Shown one piece after another: positions 42,301 through 53,400 of a DNA stretch of 64,000 nt (position 1 is its first letter; each line of letters begins with the position of its first letter). Below the pieces are notes generated by a model. The model saw only the letters and a list, made by a program, of their open reading frames with translations, was not told the origin of the DNA and did no database searches. The DNA lies in NCBI GenBank assembly GCA_958403905.1, contig CATXZD010000003.1, forward strand, positions 155,988 through 219,987, in the 5' to 3' direction. Source of the stretch: an uncultured Ruminococcus sp. (GTDB lineage Bacteria > Bacillota > Clostridia > Oscillospirales > Acutalibacteraceae). The position numbers were made by a program, and so were the translations under genes.

Positions 42301-42698
42301 CACTAAAAAACGTTACCTTTATATTAAAATTTGTTCAGAAAATAAACTTATCCAAACAACACGCACTATTATAAATTCGGAAATTTGCCAGTCGAGGCAC
42401 TCGACTGACCCATAATTGTAATTTGTTAATTGTTTTATTACTGCAAAATGCACATACTTATTTTATGTTAATTGTGTAAAATGTCAAATATCAAAAAAGT
42501 TGCACAAATATTATAATACTAAATAAAAAAATAAATAAAATATATCGATATAATTCTAAAAAGTAAAAATAAATACGCAAATAATTGACTAAAAAAGCCT
42601 TTAAAATCTAAAAAAATTAGCATAATGGCAACTATAATTCATTTGTAGCACAAAAATTCAATAAATGTAATAAATAGAATAAAATGCTAAACATACTA

Positions 42699-42727
42699 TT
42701 GAAAAAAAATTATAAAAATGTTATAAT
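42699..42727 (+). promoter_or_regulatory. promoter of the CotH-dockerin gene
   Basis: TTGAAA, 17 bases, TATAAT. It gives a leader of about 145 bases before the ATG at 42879. The leader includes a GAAATC-GACT-GATTTC hairpin and a 31-codon frame (42741-42836) without a ribosome site. Confidence 0.65.
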
Positions 42728-42878
42728 ATCCTAAATAATTGTGGAGAACTATACCCTTTTTCAGCCGAAATCGACTGATTTCACTGTGGGTCAGGCAGTA
42801 AAAGCTGATAATCAATATGATTTTAAAAGCGTATAATTCTCTGCTTACCAATATAAAAAGGTTATGGAGGTAATAAAA

Positions 42879-45800
42879 ATGAAAACAAAAATTTCTCGTA
42901 TCGGCAAAAAGTCATTGTCCGTTGTCATTGCTTTAATAATGATAGTTTCTACAATGCTTGTCGGTATGGTTTCAGTAAATGCAGCAAGTGAAACATTTGT
43001 TGCGAAGTCGAAAATTTATATTGATATTGGTTCAACATGGTATAGTTCTGTTACTGATACTAATGTTAATGCTACAATTTATGCTAAGTATTGCTATAGT
43101 GATGGAAATAGTGATATAAATAATCCTGTTTCTACGGAGAAGCTAACACAGGTTAGTGAATCAATATATACAGGTACTATACCCGATAATGCATTTATAA
43201 GATGTATAAAAGTTGAACGTAGAAATAGTGATGGTACTACTACATGGAACTCATTTAATGCTCTAGGATCAAAAAGATCTGATGACGGCAACAATTTAGC
43301 CACGTTTACCAATACCGGTGCAGATTGGAGTGTTGGAACAGTTACATGGTCTACATATTCCGGTGGTTCAACATCTTATAGCATATCAAAAGGTGCTGAA
43401 ACAAACGGTAAATTTTCAGTATCTGCAACTTCAGCAACCGCAGGTTCAACAGTAACAGTAACTACTTCTCCTGCAACAGGATATGAAGTTGACAAGGTAA
43501 CATATACTGCTAATGGTTCAACTCAGAATGCTTCCGGCAGCAATAATACATATACATTCACAATGCCTGCCGCTAATGTAACTGTTAACGTAGCTTTCAA
43601 GCAGTCTACTACTCCGTCTGCAACCTACTACCTCACTGGTAGATTTGGTATCAAAAATGACGACGGTAATATGACCTACCTTACAGGAAGCCTGAACGGT
43701 TGGGAGAATAGCAATACTTCTAATATTAAATTTACTCAAGTTCCCGGTTCTACTCTCTATAAATTGGAAACAGGTCTTACTATAAAAGACCTTGCGGCTA
43801 ATACTGGAAATAGTACTTGGTATTTCCAGATTTCTGACGGAACAAATAAGTATCGACCTAAGACAGGTGATGATAAAGCAATTACTATCGATGATAAGAA
43901 TTCCAATTTTGATACAGGAACGTCAGCAGGTAGTTTCTATTTCACCGGTAGTGATGAAACAGGTAACGTTACTCTTTATTTTGATACAAATGGTAACAAG
44001 TTCTATTTTGAAGTCGGAGGTAGCACACCCGTAGGTGCTTACAAGCTTGCTGATAAGTCAGGCAACTTTGGTAAAGTTGTATATACGGTTAACGGCAGTA
44101 CTGTTACAACAGCAAACGAGGGAGATACAGTAACAGCTACAGTTACTCCTAACAGCGGATTTGAATATGTAGCAAACAGCTTTAGCGTTACAAACGATAC
44201 AACATCTGAAACAGTCGGTGAGATTACAGGTACTTCTGTTACATTTACAATGCCTGCTTCAAATGTTACAGCCAAAGCAAGCTTTTCCGTGAAAAAGTCA
44301 GAGTATGTAAAGACTCTTGCTGACGGATTGTATGTTGACGTTGCTCCCGACAAAACTGATACAATTGCAACCTTTGTAATGTGGAACAACTACACCGGTG
44401 TTGGTCAGGGCGCACCCGCGTCACTCGCAGCCGGATATGCTGCTCATAACACAAAAGACTATTACACACTCTACATTCCCGCTAACGTTGACCTTAGTTC
44501 TGTCACTCTTTACAATGCATTCAGTACTGACGTAAAGATTAATGGTCAGACTATTCCGGCTGACGGCAGCGCAACCGTTTCACTTACAGAAACAACTTAC
44601 AATCAAAACAGCGACAATACATATAAAGTTCAGGTATTGAAAGGTTCAACCTCTTCAATGTTCCTTTACACAAATGACGGCAAGGGCAAAGATTACGACC
44701 TTCCGACAAGCAAGAAGTATTATACAGGCCTTCTTGATAAGGAAACAGTCAAAGCTTCAGGCGGTTTGTGTACCACAATCAAGAACGGCGAAGTTTCAGA
44801 AGCTCTTGTTTTATCTCAGGTAAAGGGTAGAGGTAACTCATCATGGGAAGCAAGTGCAACACTTTTCGGTAAGTATGCATTTAATATGAAACTTGACAGC
44901 GCAACAGAGTTGCTTGGTCTTCCAAAATCAAAGAGCTATTGCTTGCTCGCAAACAATATGGATGATGCAATGATGAGAAACGCATACATCTATCAGCTTG
45001 CAAAGGATATCGGTCTTTACGATTCACCCGAATTTGAGTTTGTTGACATCTATGACAACGGCGAATATATGGGTGCTTATCTCATAACTGAAAAGGTAGA
45101 CGTTGCTAAAAAGAATAAACTTGTCAAGGGTAACAGCATCGATGACCTTAATGAAGACGCAGGCGCAGAATTTGATGAAAAAAATCCTGTTCATACAGAT
45201 ACTCTTGGCTATACAAACATCTCTAACGGTGTTGACTTAGATGGAAACACAGAGTTTGTTAATAAATATCAGTCAGAAGGCACATACCTTCTTGAGTTTG
45301 AGATTCCTGACAGAGTAAAAAACGAAGCTTCTTATTTTAGGTCAACTAAAGGACAGAACATAGTTCTTAAAAGTCCCGAATTTGCAACAAAGGGTGAAGT
45401 TGAATTCATCAGAGATAAATTCAACGCAATGGAAGCTTTGGTCTATGCAAATACTATTGATTTAGAAGCACTCAGCAAGGTTATGGATCTTGATTCATTC
45501 GCAAGAATGTATCTTATTCAGGAATTTTCATCAAACCTTGACTCTGCCGCAACAAGCTATTACATTACATATGATTGTTCAAAGGGTCTCTTCGTAGCTT
45601 CTCCCGTTTGGGACTACGACTGGGCACTCGGACAGAACAGCGGCACTAAGAAAGCTAAAGATGGCGGAAATCTTAGCGCAAACAATCCTAAAGCTTGGTT
45701 TGCAAAAGATAAGGCTATGGGTGACGGTACACAGTCCGGTTCCTACAGCCTCCAGTCTAAGCTTGCAAATGATACTAATTTCAAGACTGTAATTAAGAAA

Positions 45801-47288
45801 GTTTGGTTTGGCAAAAACAACGACGGCTTCTACAATAAAGCTCAAGAGTATTACAACAACGGCGGTTGGCTTGATACTTGGAGAGATCAGATTGCCGGTT
45901 CAATTAATATGAACGAAGAACGTTGGGGATTTATAGCTAATAACCCTGCAAGAAGTGCTTGGGGTTCACCTAATACAACAAACGGCAGAGGATTTGATGG
46001 AGCTGTAGATTTCTTAAAGACTTCTTGGTCAAGTACAAGAGCAACATGGCTTAATACTCAGTTTAGTAATAACAATGATTACAAGAATTATGAGCAAATT
46101 GCAACACCTACATTAACTGCTTATGCTTCTGATGGCAAAACTCCTCTTGTCGGCGAAGTAGCTTTAGGCGGTTCATATGTTCTTAAAGCTTCAACCTCTG
46201 AAATCTATGTTGATTATGTTCTTTATGACGGCGATACACAAGTTGCTACTAACACTGACGGTGTGTTCGCAATTGAAAATGCAGTAGCAGGAACTCACAA
46301 CTATAAAGTTGAAACTGTTTATAACACAACTAATAAGAAGTCATCTACAGATGTTACCGTAACAGTATCTTCTGCTCCTGCAGAGATAGAGAGCGTAACA
46401 ATTTCGGCTTCAAAAACAGAAGTAAGTGTTAACGAAACGTTTACTCTTACTGCAACAGCATCGCCTGCCGGTGTAACCGATGTTACATATACCTTCTATA
46501 TGAACGGCAAAGCAATTGTAGATGCTACAAATATTACTTCTAACACATTCAGAACAAAGCTTACTGCTGAAGGTCCTGCCAACTTCACTGTAATGGCAAC
46601 AGCAAACGGAAAAACAGTAACATCTACTCAGGCTGTTACAGTAACTGCTTCCAAGGTAGATAATATACACAACTTTAAAGTTTACTTTAAGTGTCCTTCA
46701 GCTCCTGCTTATAAACCCTCAGTTTCACTCGATGGTGCAGCTCCTGTAAAAATGACTCAGGGCACTGAGCTTGGAACTAACTACGCAGGAACTCTTACCT
46801 TCTATTGGTACTATGCTGACCTTGGACAAATAAATTCTGCTGATGCACATACCCTAACCTTTACTACAGCAAGAACCAGACTTAACGCAACAATGGAAGA
46901 TAATTTTGTTTATAACGAATATTATCTTGCAGTAGATAACCTTATGTTAGGTACAGAAGTTGTTGACCTCACAGAATTTTCAGGTGATGCTGAAAAAGAA
47001 CACATTCTCAACTTCTACCATTCTGCTACAAACACCGTTTATTCAGGCGTTGGCACAGACAAAACTCTTGGATTTACCAATATTGGCGGTACAAGATACA
47101 AAATGGGTACGCTTGTCGACAATAACGGTGTAGCAACCTTTAGCATAAGGTCTGCAACAACAATGCAAATGCTCTCAGCTCAACTTACAACAGTTTCAAA
47201 AACACAGCAGGCACTTCTTGATGTAAACCTTGACGGTAGGGTAGATGTCAAAGACGCTACATTAATGCAGAGGGCTCTTGTAAGCTAA
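42879..47288 (+). CDS. large secreted CotH-domain protein with carbohydrate-binding-like modules and half dockerin
   Basis: 1469 residues. Signal peptide 1-36 (cleavage V-N-A). An N-terminal beta module ends T-Y-S-G-G (about 45-165); an InlB-like repeat follows (about 168-245), then a starch-binding-like module (about 250-385) and a second InlB-like repeat (about 388-470). The CotH kinase-like domain runs from about 605 to 1010, with K-G-R-G-N-S-S-W at 649 and V-W-D-Y-D-W-A-L-G at 910. Beta domains then lead to a single dockerin calcium loop (D-V-N-L-D-G-R-V-D-V-K-D-A) at 1447-1469; the second loop is missing. GGAGG 8 bases before the ATG. Confidence 0.83.
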   Translation: MKTKISRIGKKSLSVVIALIMIVSTMLVGMVSVNAASETFVAKSKIYIDIGSTWYSSVTDTNVNATIYAKYCYSDGNSDINNPVSTEKLTQVSESIYTGTIPDNAFIRCIKVERRNSDGTTTWNSFNALGSKRSDDGNNLATFTNTGADWSVGTVTWSTYSGGSTSYSISKGAETNGKFSVSATSATAGSTVTVTTSPATGYEVDKVTYTANGSTQNASGSNNTYTFTMPAANVTVNVAFKQSTTPSATYYLTGRFGIKNDDGNMTYLTGSLNGWENSNTSNIKFTQVPGSTLYKLETGLTIKDLAANTGNSTWYFQISDGTNKYRPKTGDDKAITIDDKNSNFDTGTSAGSFYFTGSDETGNVTLYFDTNGNKFYFEVGGSTPVGAYKLADKSGNFGKVVYTVNGSTVTTANEGDTVTATVTPNSGFEYVANSFSVTNDTTSETVGEITGTSVTFTMPASNVTAKASFSVKKSEYVKTLADGLYVDVAPDKTDTIATFVMWNNYTGVGQGAPASLAAGYAAHNTKDYYTLYIPANVDLSSVTLYNAFSTDVKINGQTIPADGSATVSLTETTYNQNSDNTYKVQVLKGSTSSMFLYTNDGKGKDYDLPTSKKYYTGLLDKETVKASGGLCTTIKNGEVSEALVLSQVKGRGNSSWEASATLFGKYAFNMKLDSATELLGLPKSKSYCLLANNMDDAMMRNAYIYQLAKDIGLYDSPEFEFVDIYDNGEYMGAYLITEKVDVAKKNKLVKGNSIDDLNEDAGAEFDEKNPVHTDTLGYTNISNGVDLDGNTEFVNKYQSEGTYLLEFEIPDRVKNEASYFRSTKGQNIVLKSPEFATKGEVEFIRDKFNAMEALVYANTIDLEALSKVMDLDSFARMYLIQEFSSNLDSAATSYYITYDCSKGLFVASPVWDYDWALGQNSGTKKAKDGGNLSANNPKAWFAKDKAMGDGTQSGSYSLQSKLANDTNFKTVIKKVWFGKNNDGFYNKAQEYYNNGGWLDTWRDQIAGSINMNEERWGFIANNPARSAWGSPNTTNGRGFDGAVDFLKTSWSSTRATWLNTQFSNNNDYKNYEQIATPTLTAYASDGKTPLVGEVALGGSYVLKASTSEIYVDYVLYDGDTQVATNTDGVFAIENAVAGTHNYKVETVYNTTNKKSSTDVTVTVSSAPAEIESVTISASKTEVSVNETFTLTATASPAGVTDVTYTFYMNGKAIVDATNITSNTFRTKLTAEGPANFTVMATANGKTVTSTQAVTVTASKVDNIHNFKVYFKCPSAPAYKPSVSLDGAAPVKMTQGTELGTNYAGTLTFYWYYADLGQINSADAHTLTFTTARTRLNATMEDNFVYNEYYLAVDNLMLGTEVVDLTEFSGDAEKEHILNFYHSATNTVYSGVGTDKTLGFTNIGGTRYKMGTLVDNNGVATFSIRSATTMQMLSAQLTTVSKTQQALLDVNLDGRVDVKDATLMQRALVS

Positions 47289-47348
47289 AAACATTGTGGT
47301 CAGACAATGTAAAAAATAAATTAAAATGCACTTTACAAAATAACAAAA

Positions 47349-47382
47349 TCCCGTGCGGATAATATTTAAAATCCGCACGGGA
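47349..47382 (+). terminator. strong hairpin after the CotH gene
   Basis: TCCCGTGCGGAT and ATCCGCACGGGA, a perfect 12-bp stem with a 10-base loop but no T-run. The following 47400-47470 is degenerate AATTGTTAATTG-type repeat DNA. Confidence 0.65.
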
Positions 47383-47491
47383 CAGCAAAACAATTTATGC
47401 TTTTAATAATTGTCAATTGTCAATCGTTAATTGTTAATGGTTAATCATAATTGTTAATTGTAATTTGTAAACTTTTATGGAGGTATATTAA

Positions 47492-50400
47492 ATGAGACAT
47501 TCAATTAAGCGTGTCGGAAAACGCACGCTGTCAATCGTCTTAACGTTGATGATGCTTGTTTCAACAATGGTTGTCGGTATGGTGACATTCAATGCTGCTG
47601 CTATACCGAAAAACACTACCATTTATCTTGATTTATCTAACGCTTCTGGTTTTAAAAAAGATAGTAATCCAATTTATCTTGCTGTAACTGCTAGTTCGAA
47701 TAGCAATTATTCAGCTGATAACTTAGATACATCAGGTGCTGGAAGTTATAAACCCGCTAGTGATAAATGGTATACAATGAGCAATGTTTCTGGTAACATT
47801 TGGTCTGCTACTGTAACAGACGCATCATCAGTAGGTAAGGTTTCATTCTTTAGTGATGATGAAAGCTCATATGATGATGTTTGGTTAACAAATTGTACTT
47901 TAGGTAGAACTTATGATGGTACTAACAATATGTTTGTTATAGGTTCTTCAACGTATCATAGTGATAGAAAATCTAACATTTATGGTGGTTCATGGGCTAC
48001 CTATAGTGGTGGTTCTGGCGGAGATACTGTAACCGGTGACTTACTTTCAGTCCTAAAAGGAGAGAAAGTAATGTTCTATTATGGTGACCTTTGGGGTTCA
48101 GGAGAAAAGTTTATTAGAACGTCTACTTCCACTTCAAATAATCTTGATAACGGTTCAAGTACCCAAAGAACTATTACTAAAGATTCTAATTCTTACAATT
48201 ATCATTCTCGTAGTGTCGCAGCTGCTTCAGCAAAATACTATATTTCTAACAGTGGTTCTTGGTCAGGTGTACAGATGCAAGAAAATGCTGTTGCAGGTAA
48301 AGCTTATGTTTTAAATAACAATAGTGGTTTTAGTGGTAGCACCGCTAATAATGTTTATTCTTTATCTGCCGGTACAACTACTGTTTCGACAACAGCTGAG
48401 CCCACAATCCAGAACGGTTCTAAACTATCTGTTTCAACATCTAATGCCGGCAAATCCGTAGTTGGTATTACAAATTCTGTTAAGTATTGCATAACTTCTG
48501 ATAATTCTAGTTATTCAGAATATACTCTTACTAACGGAACATTAGATACTTCTGAACTTGCTGATGGTACTTACACCTTAAAGACAGTACTATCTGACGG
48601 TAATATCTATGTTGTAGGTGACACCGACACATTTACAGTTGAATCTACTCAGACTCTTGCTAAACCCGGTTTAGCAATCACAGACAAAGGTATAATCACT
48701 AATTTCAAATCCGTAACACTTACAATTTCTAATGGAAGTGATTTCCCGGATGGTACAACATTTAGTCTTGTTGATGCTTCAGGTAACACTGTTAAGACTT
48801 TAACTTCAGGTAATAACACATTAAAATTTTCTGATACTGACATTCCGACAGAAGAAGGTAAGTACACAGTTGTTGCTTCCTGTGACGGTTACAAGTCTTC
48901 ATCCTCTGATGAGATTACTCTCAAAAAGGTTCAGGTTTATGGTGTAACTCTTGCAGTTAACGATGACGCAGATGTTTCTGCTACTTTTATTAATGCATAC
49001 GGTCAAAGTGACACAATTACGGAGGGTATGGTCACACCTATTCCTGTAGGAAACAAAGTAACTGTTACTGCAACAATTACCGACACAGCAAATAAGGCAT
49101 TTAGCAAGTTTACTTATGGCGGTAAAAATTATGTAAATAATCCTGCTGAAATCACAATTACAGAAAATGACGGTATAATTCAAACTGTTATTAATGATGT
49201 TGAAAAAAGAAAAGTAAAAATTGCAGCAATCGAATATGTTGATAAGGTTAATCATACAGAACAAACAAGTGGTAAGTACTTAAGTTCTAACAACCTTACT
49301 TATACCTTTAACGGCAGTTCAAAAACTGTTACAATGACTGCTTGTGCAGCTGATCCTACCGCTTACTTTGCTTTTTCATCAACTGAACATAGTGGTTGGA
49401 ACGGTAATGGTCATAAATTCTATGTTTATGAAGTTGAAGTTCCATCAACTGTAACTTCATTGAGATTAGATGACAAAGTAAATATTTCTCTTGATTCTAC
49501 GTCAGAGTATTATGCTGTATATAACTATGACGGCTGGAAGAGCAAAGGATTTAAGACATCAGACAGATACTATAAAGTTGATGTTGTAGCTGATAAATCA
49601 GTTGACTCAGGTGCTACTGTAAGCGCTAATGGCACTGCTTCTGTTAATTATGCGTCTGATAACACAATAAAGCTTTATAAAAATCAGTCTAATATCACAC
49701 TTACCGCAACTCCTTCTAATACTTCAGCTTTCTCACTTGAAAGATGGAACGACGGTACAACTGATATCACAAGCCCATATACAGTTGTTGGTGAAGCAAC
49801 ACTTACAGCTTATTTTAAGGCTAACCAGACATATACAATTAATTTAGTAAAAACAGATGCAAATCTTGACTCAATCACTTCATCACCTGCTTCACAAACA
49901 TACGAAAGCAATACAGTTAAAGTTACTGTAAAAGCAAAAACAGGTTATGAATGTTCCGGTCTTACAGTTAAGACTGCAACTGATAAAAACGTTACTGTTA
50001 CAAAGAATGCTGATGGCACTTACTCTTTCACAATGCCGGGTGAAGATGTTACTGTAACTCCGACAATTACTGCAAAGCAAGCTGTAAACGTTACTGTTTC
50101 GTCTAATGATGATACACGCGGTACAGCAACACTTACAACTACAGGCGCAATCTATGTTGGAGATTCATTTACGGTTAAAGCTGCTCCGAAGTCAGACAAT
50201 ACGTTTAAAGATTTCACAGTAACCGGTGCAACACAGGTTGGCACAGTTAAAAATGCTGACGGTTCAACAACCGGCACATTCAAAGCTACAGCACAGAATG
50301 TTACTGTTACTGCTAACTTTGAAGAAAACAGCGGTACTTTAGTTAATAATATATATCTGATTTATGGTACAGATCAGAATCCAAGTACATGGAAAAATTC

Positions 50401-53400
50401 ACTTCCGATTTACAAGCTGAGTGACGGTTCATTTGTTGCAAAATTTACTGATGTTTCTTTGTCAACAAATCAGACTTATTATTTTGGTTTATCAGGCTCT
50501 ACTTCATATAAAAATATGTATTGGACGAGTACTTCTTGGTCAGATGTACCTGTAAGTAGTTCTGATACAACAAACGTAGAAGCTAACAAATCTAATTATG
50601 GTTTAACAGAGAATAATGTTTATACTAATTACAGATTTGGTAATTTCAAAATTGTATCTGATACTGTAACAGGAATTACAATTTGCGTAGGTAAGGATGA
50701 CGGTAACGGTAATGTTAAAGAACCGTATTATCAGGTAATACCTACAGTTGAGCAACTTCCCGAAGGTACTGTAACGGTTTACGCTAAAGACGGTACTTCT
50801 ATTGAGGGCGGTACGCATGAAATGGCTGAAACCAGAGTACTTGAAGGATATGATAAGGTTATCTCTGAGAATGCGGGTGATAGAGATTGCAGATACAGAG
50901 CCCATAAAGATTCTTACCTAACTATCCAGACTACGATGGATGCAACGCGCTATAGCAATGGTTACTACGTTTATGCTTTCTGTATCAACGGTTTAAACTA
51001 TCCTGCCCTTGAAATTAAATCAGGCGTATATCAAACCACCTATAAGGTAACCGGTGATGAAAAAAATTCAATCGTAGAAATTACTCCTGTTTATTACAAC
51101 AAAAAAATTGAAGAAGCAGGCGACTACTTAACCATCTACGTTGACGCTTCACAGCTTGAAGGAAGATGGGGCAACACACTTTCCTGCTATTCATACTACT
51201 ATAAAAAAGCTGGCTCAAAAGACGCTTTTTGCACAACTCCTTATCCCGGTCAGCCTATGCTCCTCGGAGCTAACGGTTTGTATTACACCCGTTTCCCTCG
51301 CTTTGCATATGATAGCACGGGTACTAAAATACTTAATCCTGATAATAATAATGAGCCTTATCTTATTTCAGGTTTAACTGTAAACAGCTATTCTGAAAAT
51401 GAAACTCACGGTCAAATTTATCCTGATTTGAACGGTAAGAACTTACAGACCTTTGACTACGATGATTTTATTTACATCTCAAATCTTGGATTTGATACCC
51501 TTAAGTTTGAAATTCAGTGCAGAGACAGTGTAAGTAACCAGCACACACTTCTTGGCGGTGCAACTAATGCTCCTGACAAGTCTGGTACTACGATAGATCT
51601 TAACGTTTATGCAAATAACAGTGGTTGGGATGATTTCGATGATTTCGATGGAAATAAAATCGACATTATCGGAAACAAACTGACACCTGAACAGCAGACG
51701 AAAGACCCAATTTATATTGTTTCAACAGGTAACCAGAATACAGCTTTGGGTCAATGGTCTACTGTATGGTACGTTTATAATAGTAAAGGTGAATATATAA
51801 CTCAGGGTCATCCTTCCGACTTTATTTCACGTAATGCTGACGAAACTACTTCTAATCCTGAAACAACTGCTTATAAGGCAATTAAAGCTAAAGGATATGA
51901 AGGTGTTCCAGTAAAGATTAGTTATGAATCGAATGTAGGCGCTAATGGAAATACCGGTACTCGTATCGATGGTCGTTGGTATTATACAAAATCTACTCAG
52001 AGTGCTACTGTAGATGTATCGGTTCAGTACAGAAACGATAGCTCTTCAGAATGGCTCGATGACACTAACGATGTTTCAACTGCTGTAAGTGGTACAGCTA
52101 CAATTGACGGCGTTACAAGCAAGACCTTTGAAATGCGTAACGTAACGGCTAAGCTTAATGCTGTTCCTAAAAATGGTTACGTATTTGTTGAGTGGGGCAC
52201 TGTGGACGATGAAGGTAACTATACAAAGCTGTCTAACATCAAAACAGCAGCTTCAGATTTTATGGTTGATACTAACTATCATCTTGTTGCTCGCTTTGAA
52301 AAGGTTGAAGAAGGTTCATTAATTCTTACTCACAGAAAATATGTTGGACCCAATGCTGTCGGTGGTAACGGTTACTATTTGCTTTCCGCAGTTATTAAGG
52401 ATTCACAAGACAATGAATTAGCTTCTTTCCCGATTACTGAAGGTGAAATTGTAATTCCTAATATTCAGGAATATCGCGGCTGTAAGATTGAGATTACCAT
52501 GACCACAAGAATGAGAGGTATCAATACATTCGTTGATTGGTATATGATGTCTCCGGAAGGTGATTATGATAATATTACTCAGAGCGAAGATGTATGGGGC
52601 AAAACAGGCGAAGTATCACAGACAATAGTTCAATGGGTTGATAACCTTTACAATAATGCTGAGTTAGTTTTAAACACACTGCATTATTATTCTGATATAG
52701 CTCAAGTTACAAGAAATGCGGTTCTTAACTATAAGTACTATAACCGCTTTAACGAAGAAAGAACCTACACAAAAGTTATTGTGCTTGATGATCAGTATAT
52801 TCAGGATCATGGTTATGAAATTACTAATGAATTAATCTACGACAATGCTCCTGCAATCGAGGACCTTTATAAAGACTGTGTTTGGAGAATTACCGAACAA
52901 ACTACTTCAAAGAATGGTACAACAGCAACTATCTGGGGTACACATTCAGAGATCCTTTATAATGTTAGTTTAGATGACGGTATTAATCCTGTTGTTAGTA
53001 CAACAGTAAAATACAATAATTATCTTAAAAATTCTAATAATGAATTCTATAAGGCGCCCAATGCTAATGCAGACGGCATTCCGTTCGCTTACTGGTTGGT
53101 AACAAAAGACGGCAAAGAAGTGGCAAGATGTTATGCTAATGACTTTAATCTTAAAATAGTTGACCACTATACTATCACTGCTGTTTATGAGGAAACTAGA
53201 GAGTCATCTCTTACAATCAGCGAACCTAAGTATACTCGTGAGCAGTTTACTGATGAATCCGGTAACGTGAAATCTGATTATCTCTACGTTGACTTTATCG
53301 TAGCTTATATGAATTCAAACGGAATTCTTCTGAGTGGTGATTTGGCTTCTACTATGGATTATCATACAGGCTTAATCGTTGAATTTGATAGAGATATAAA

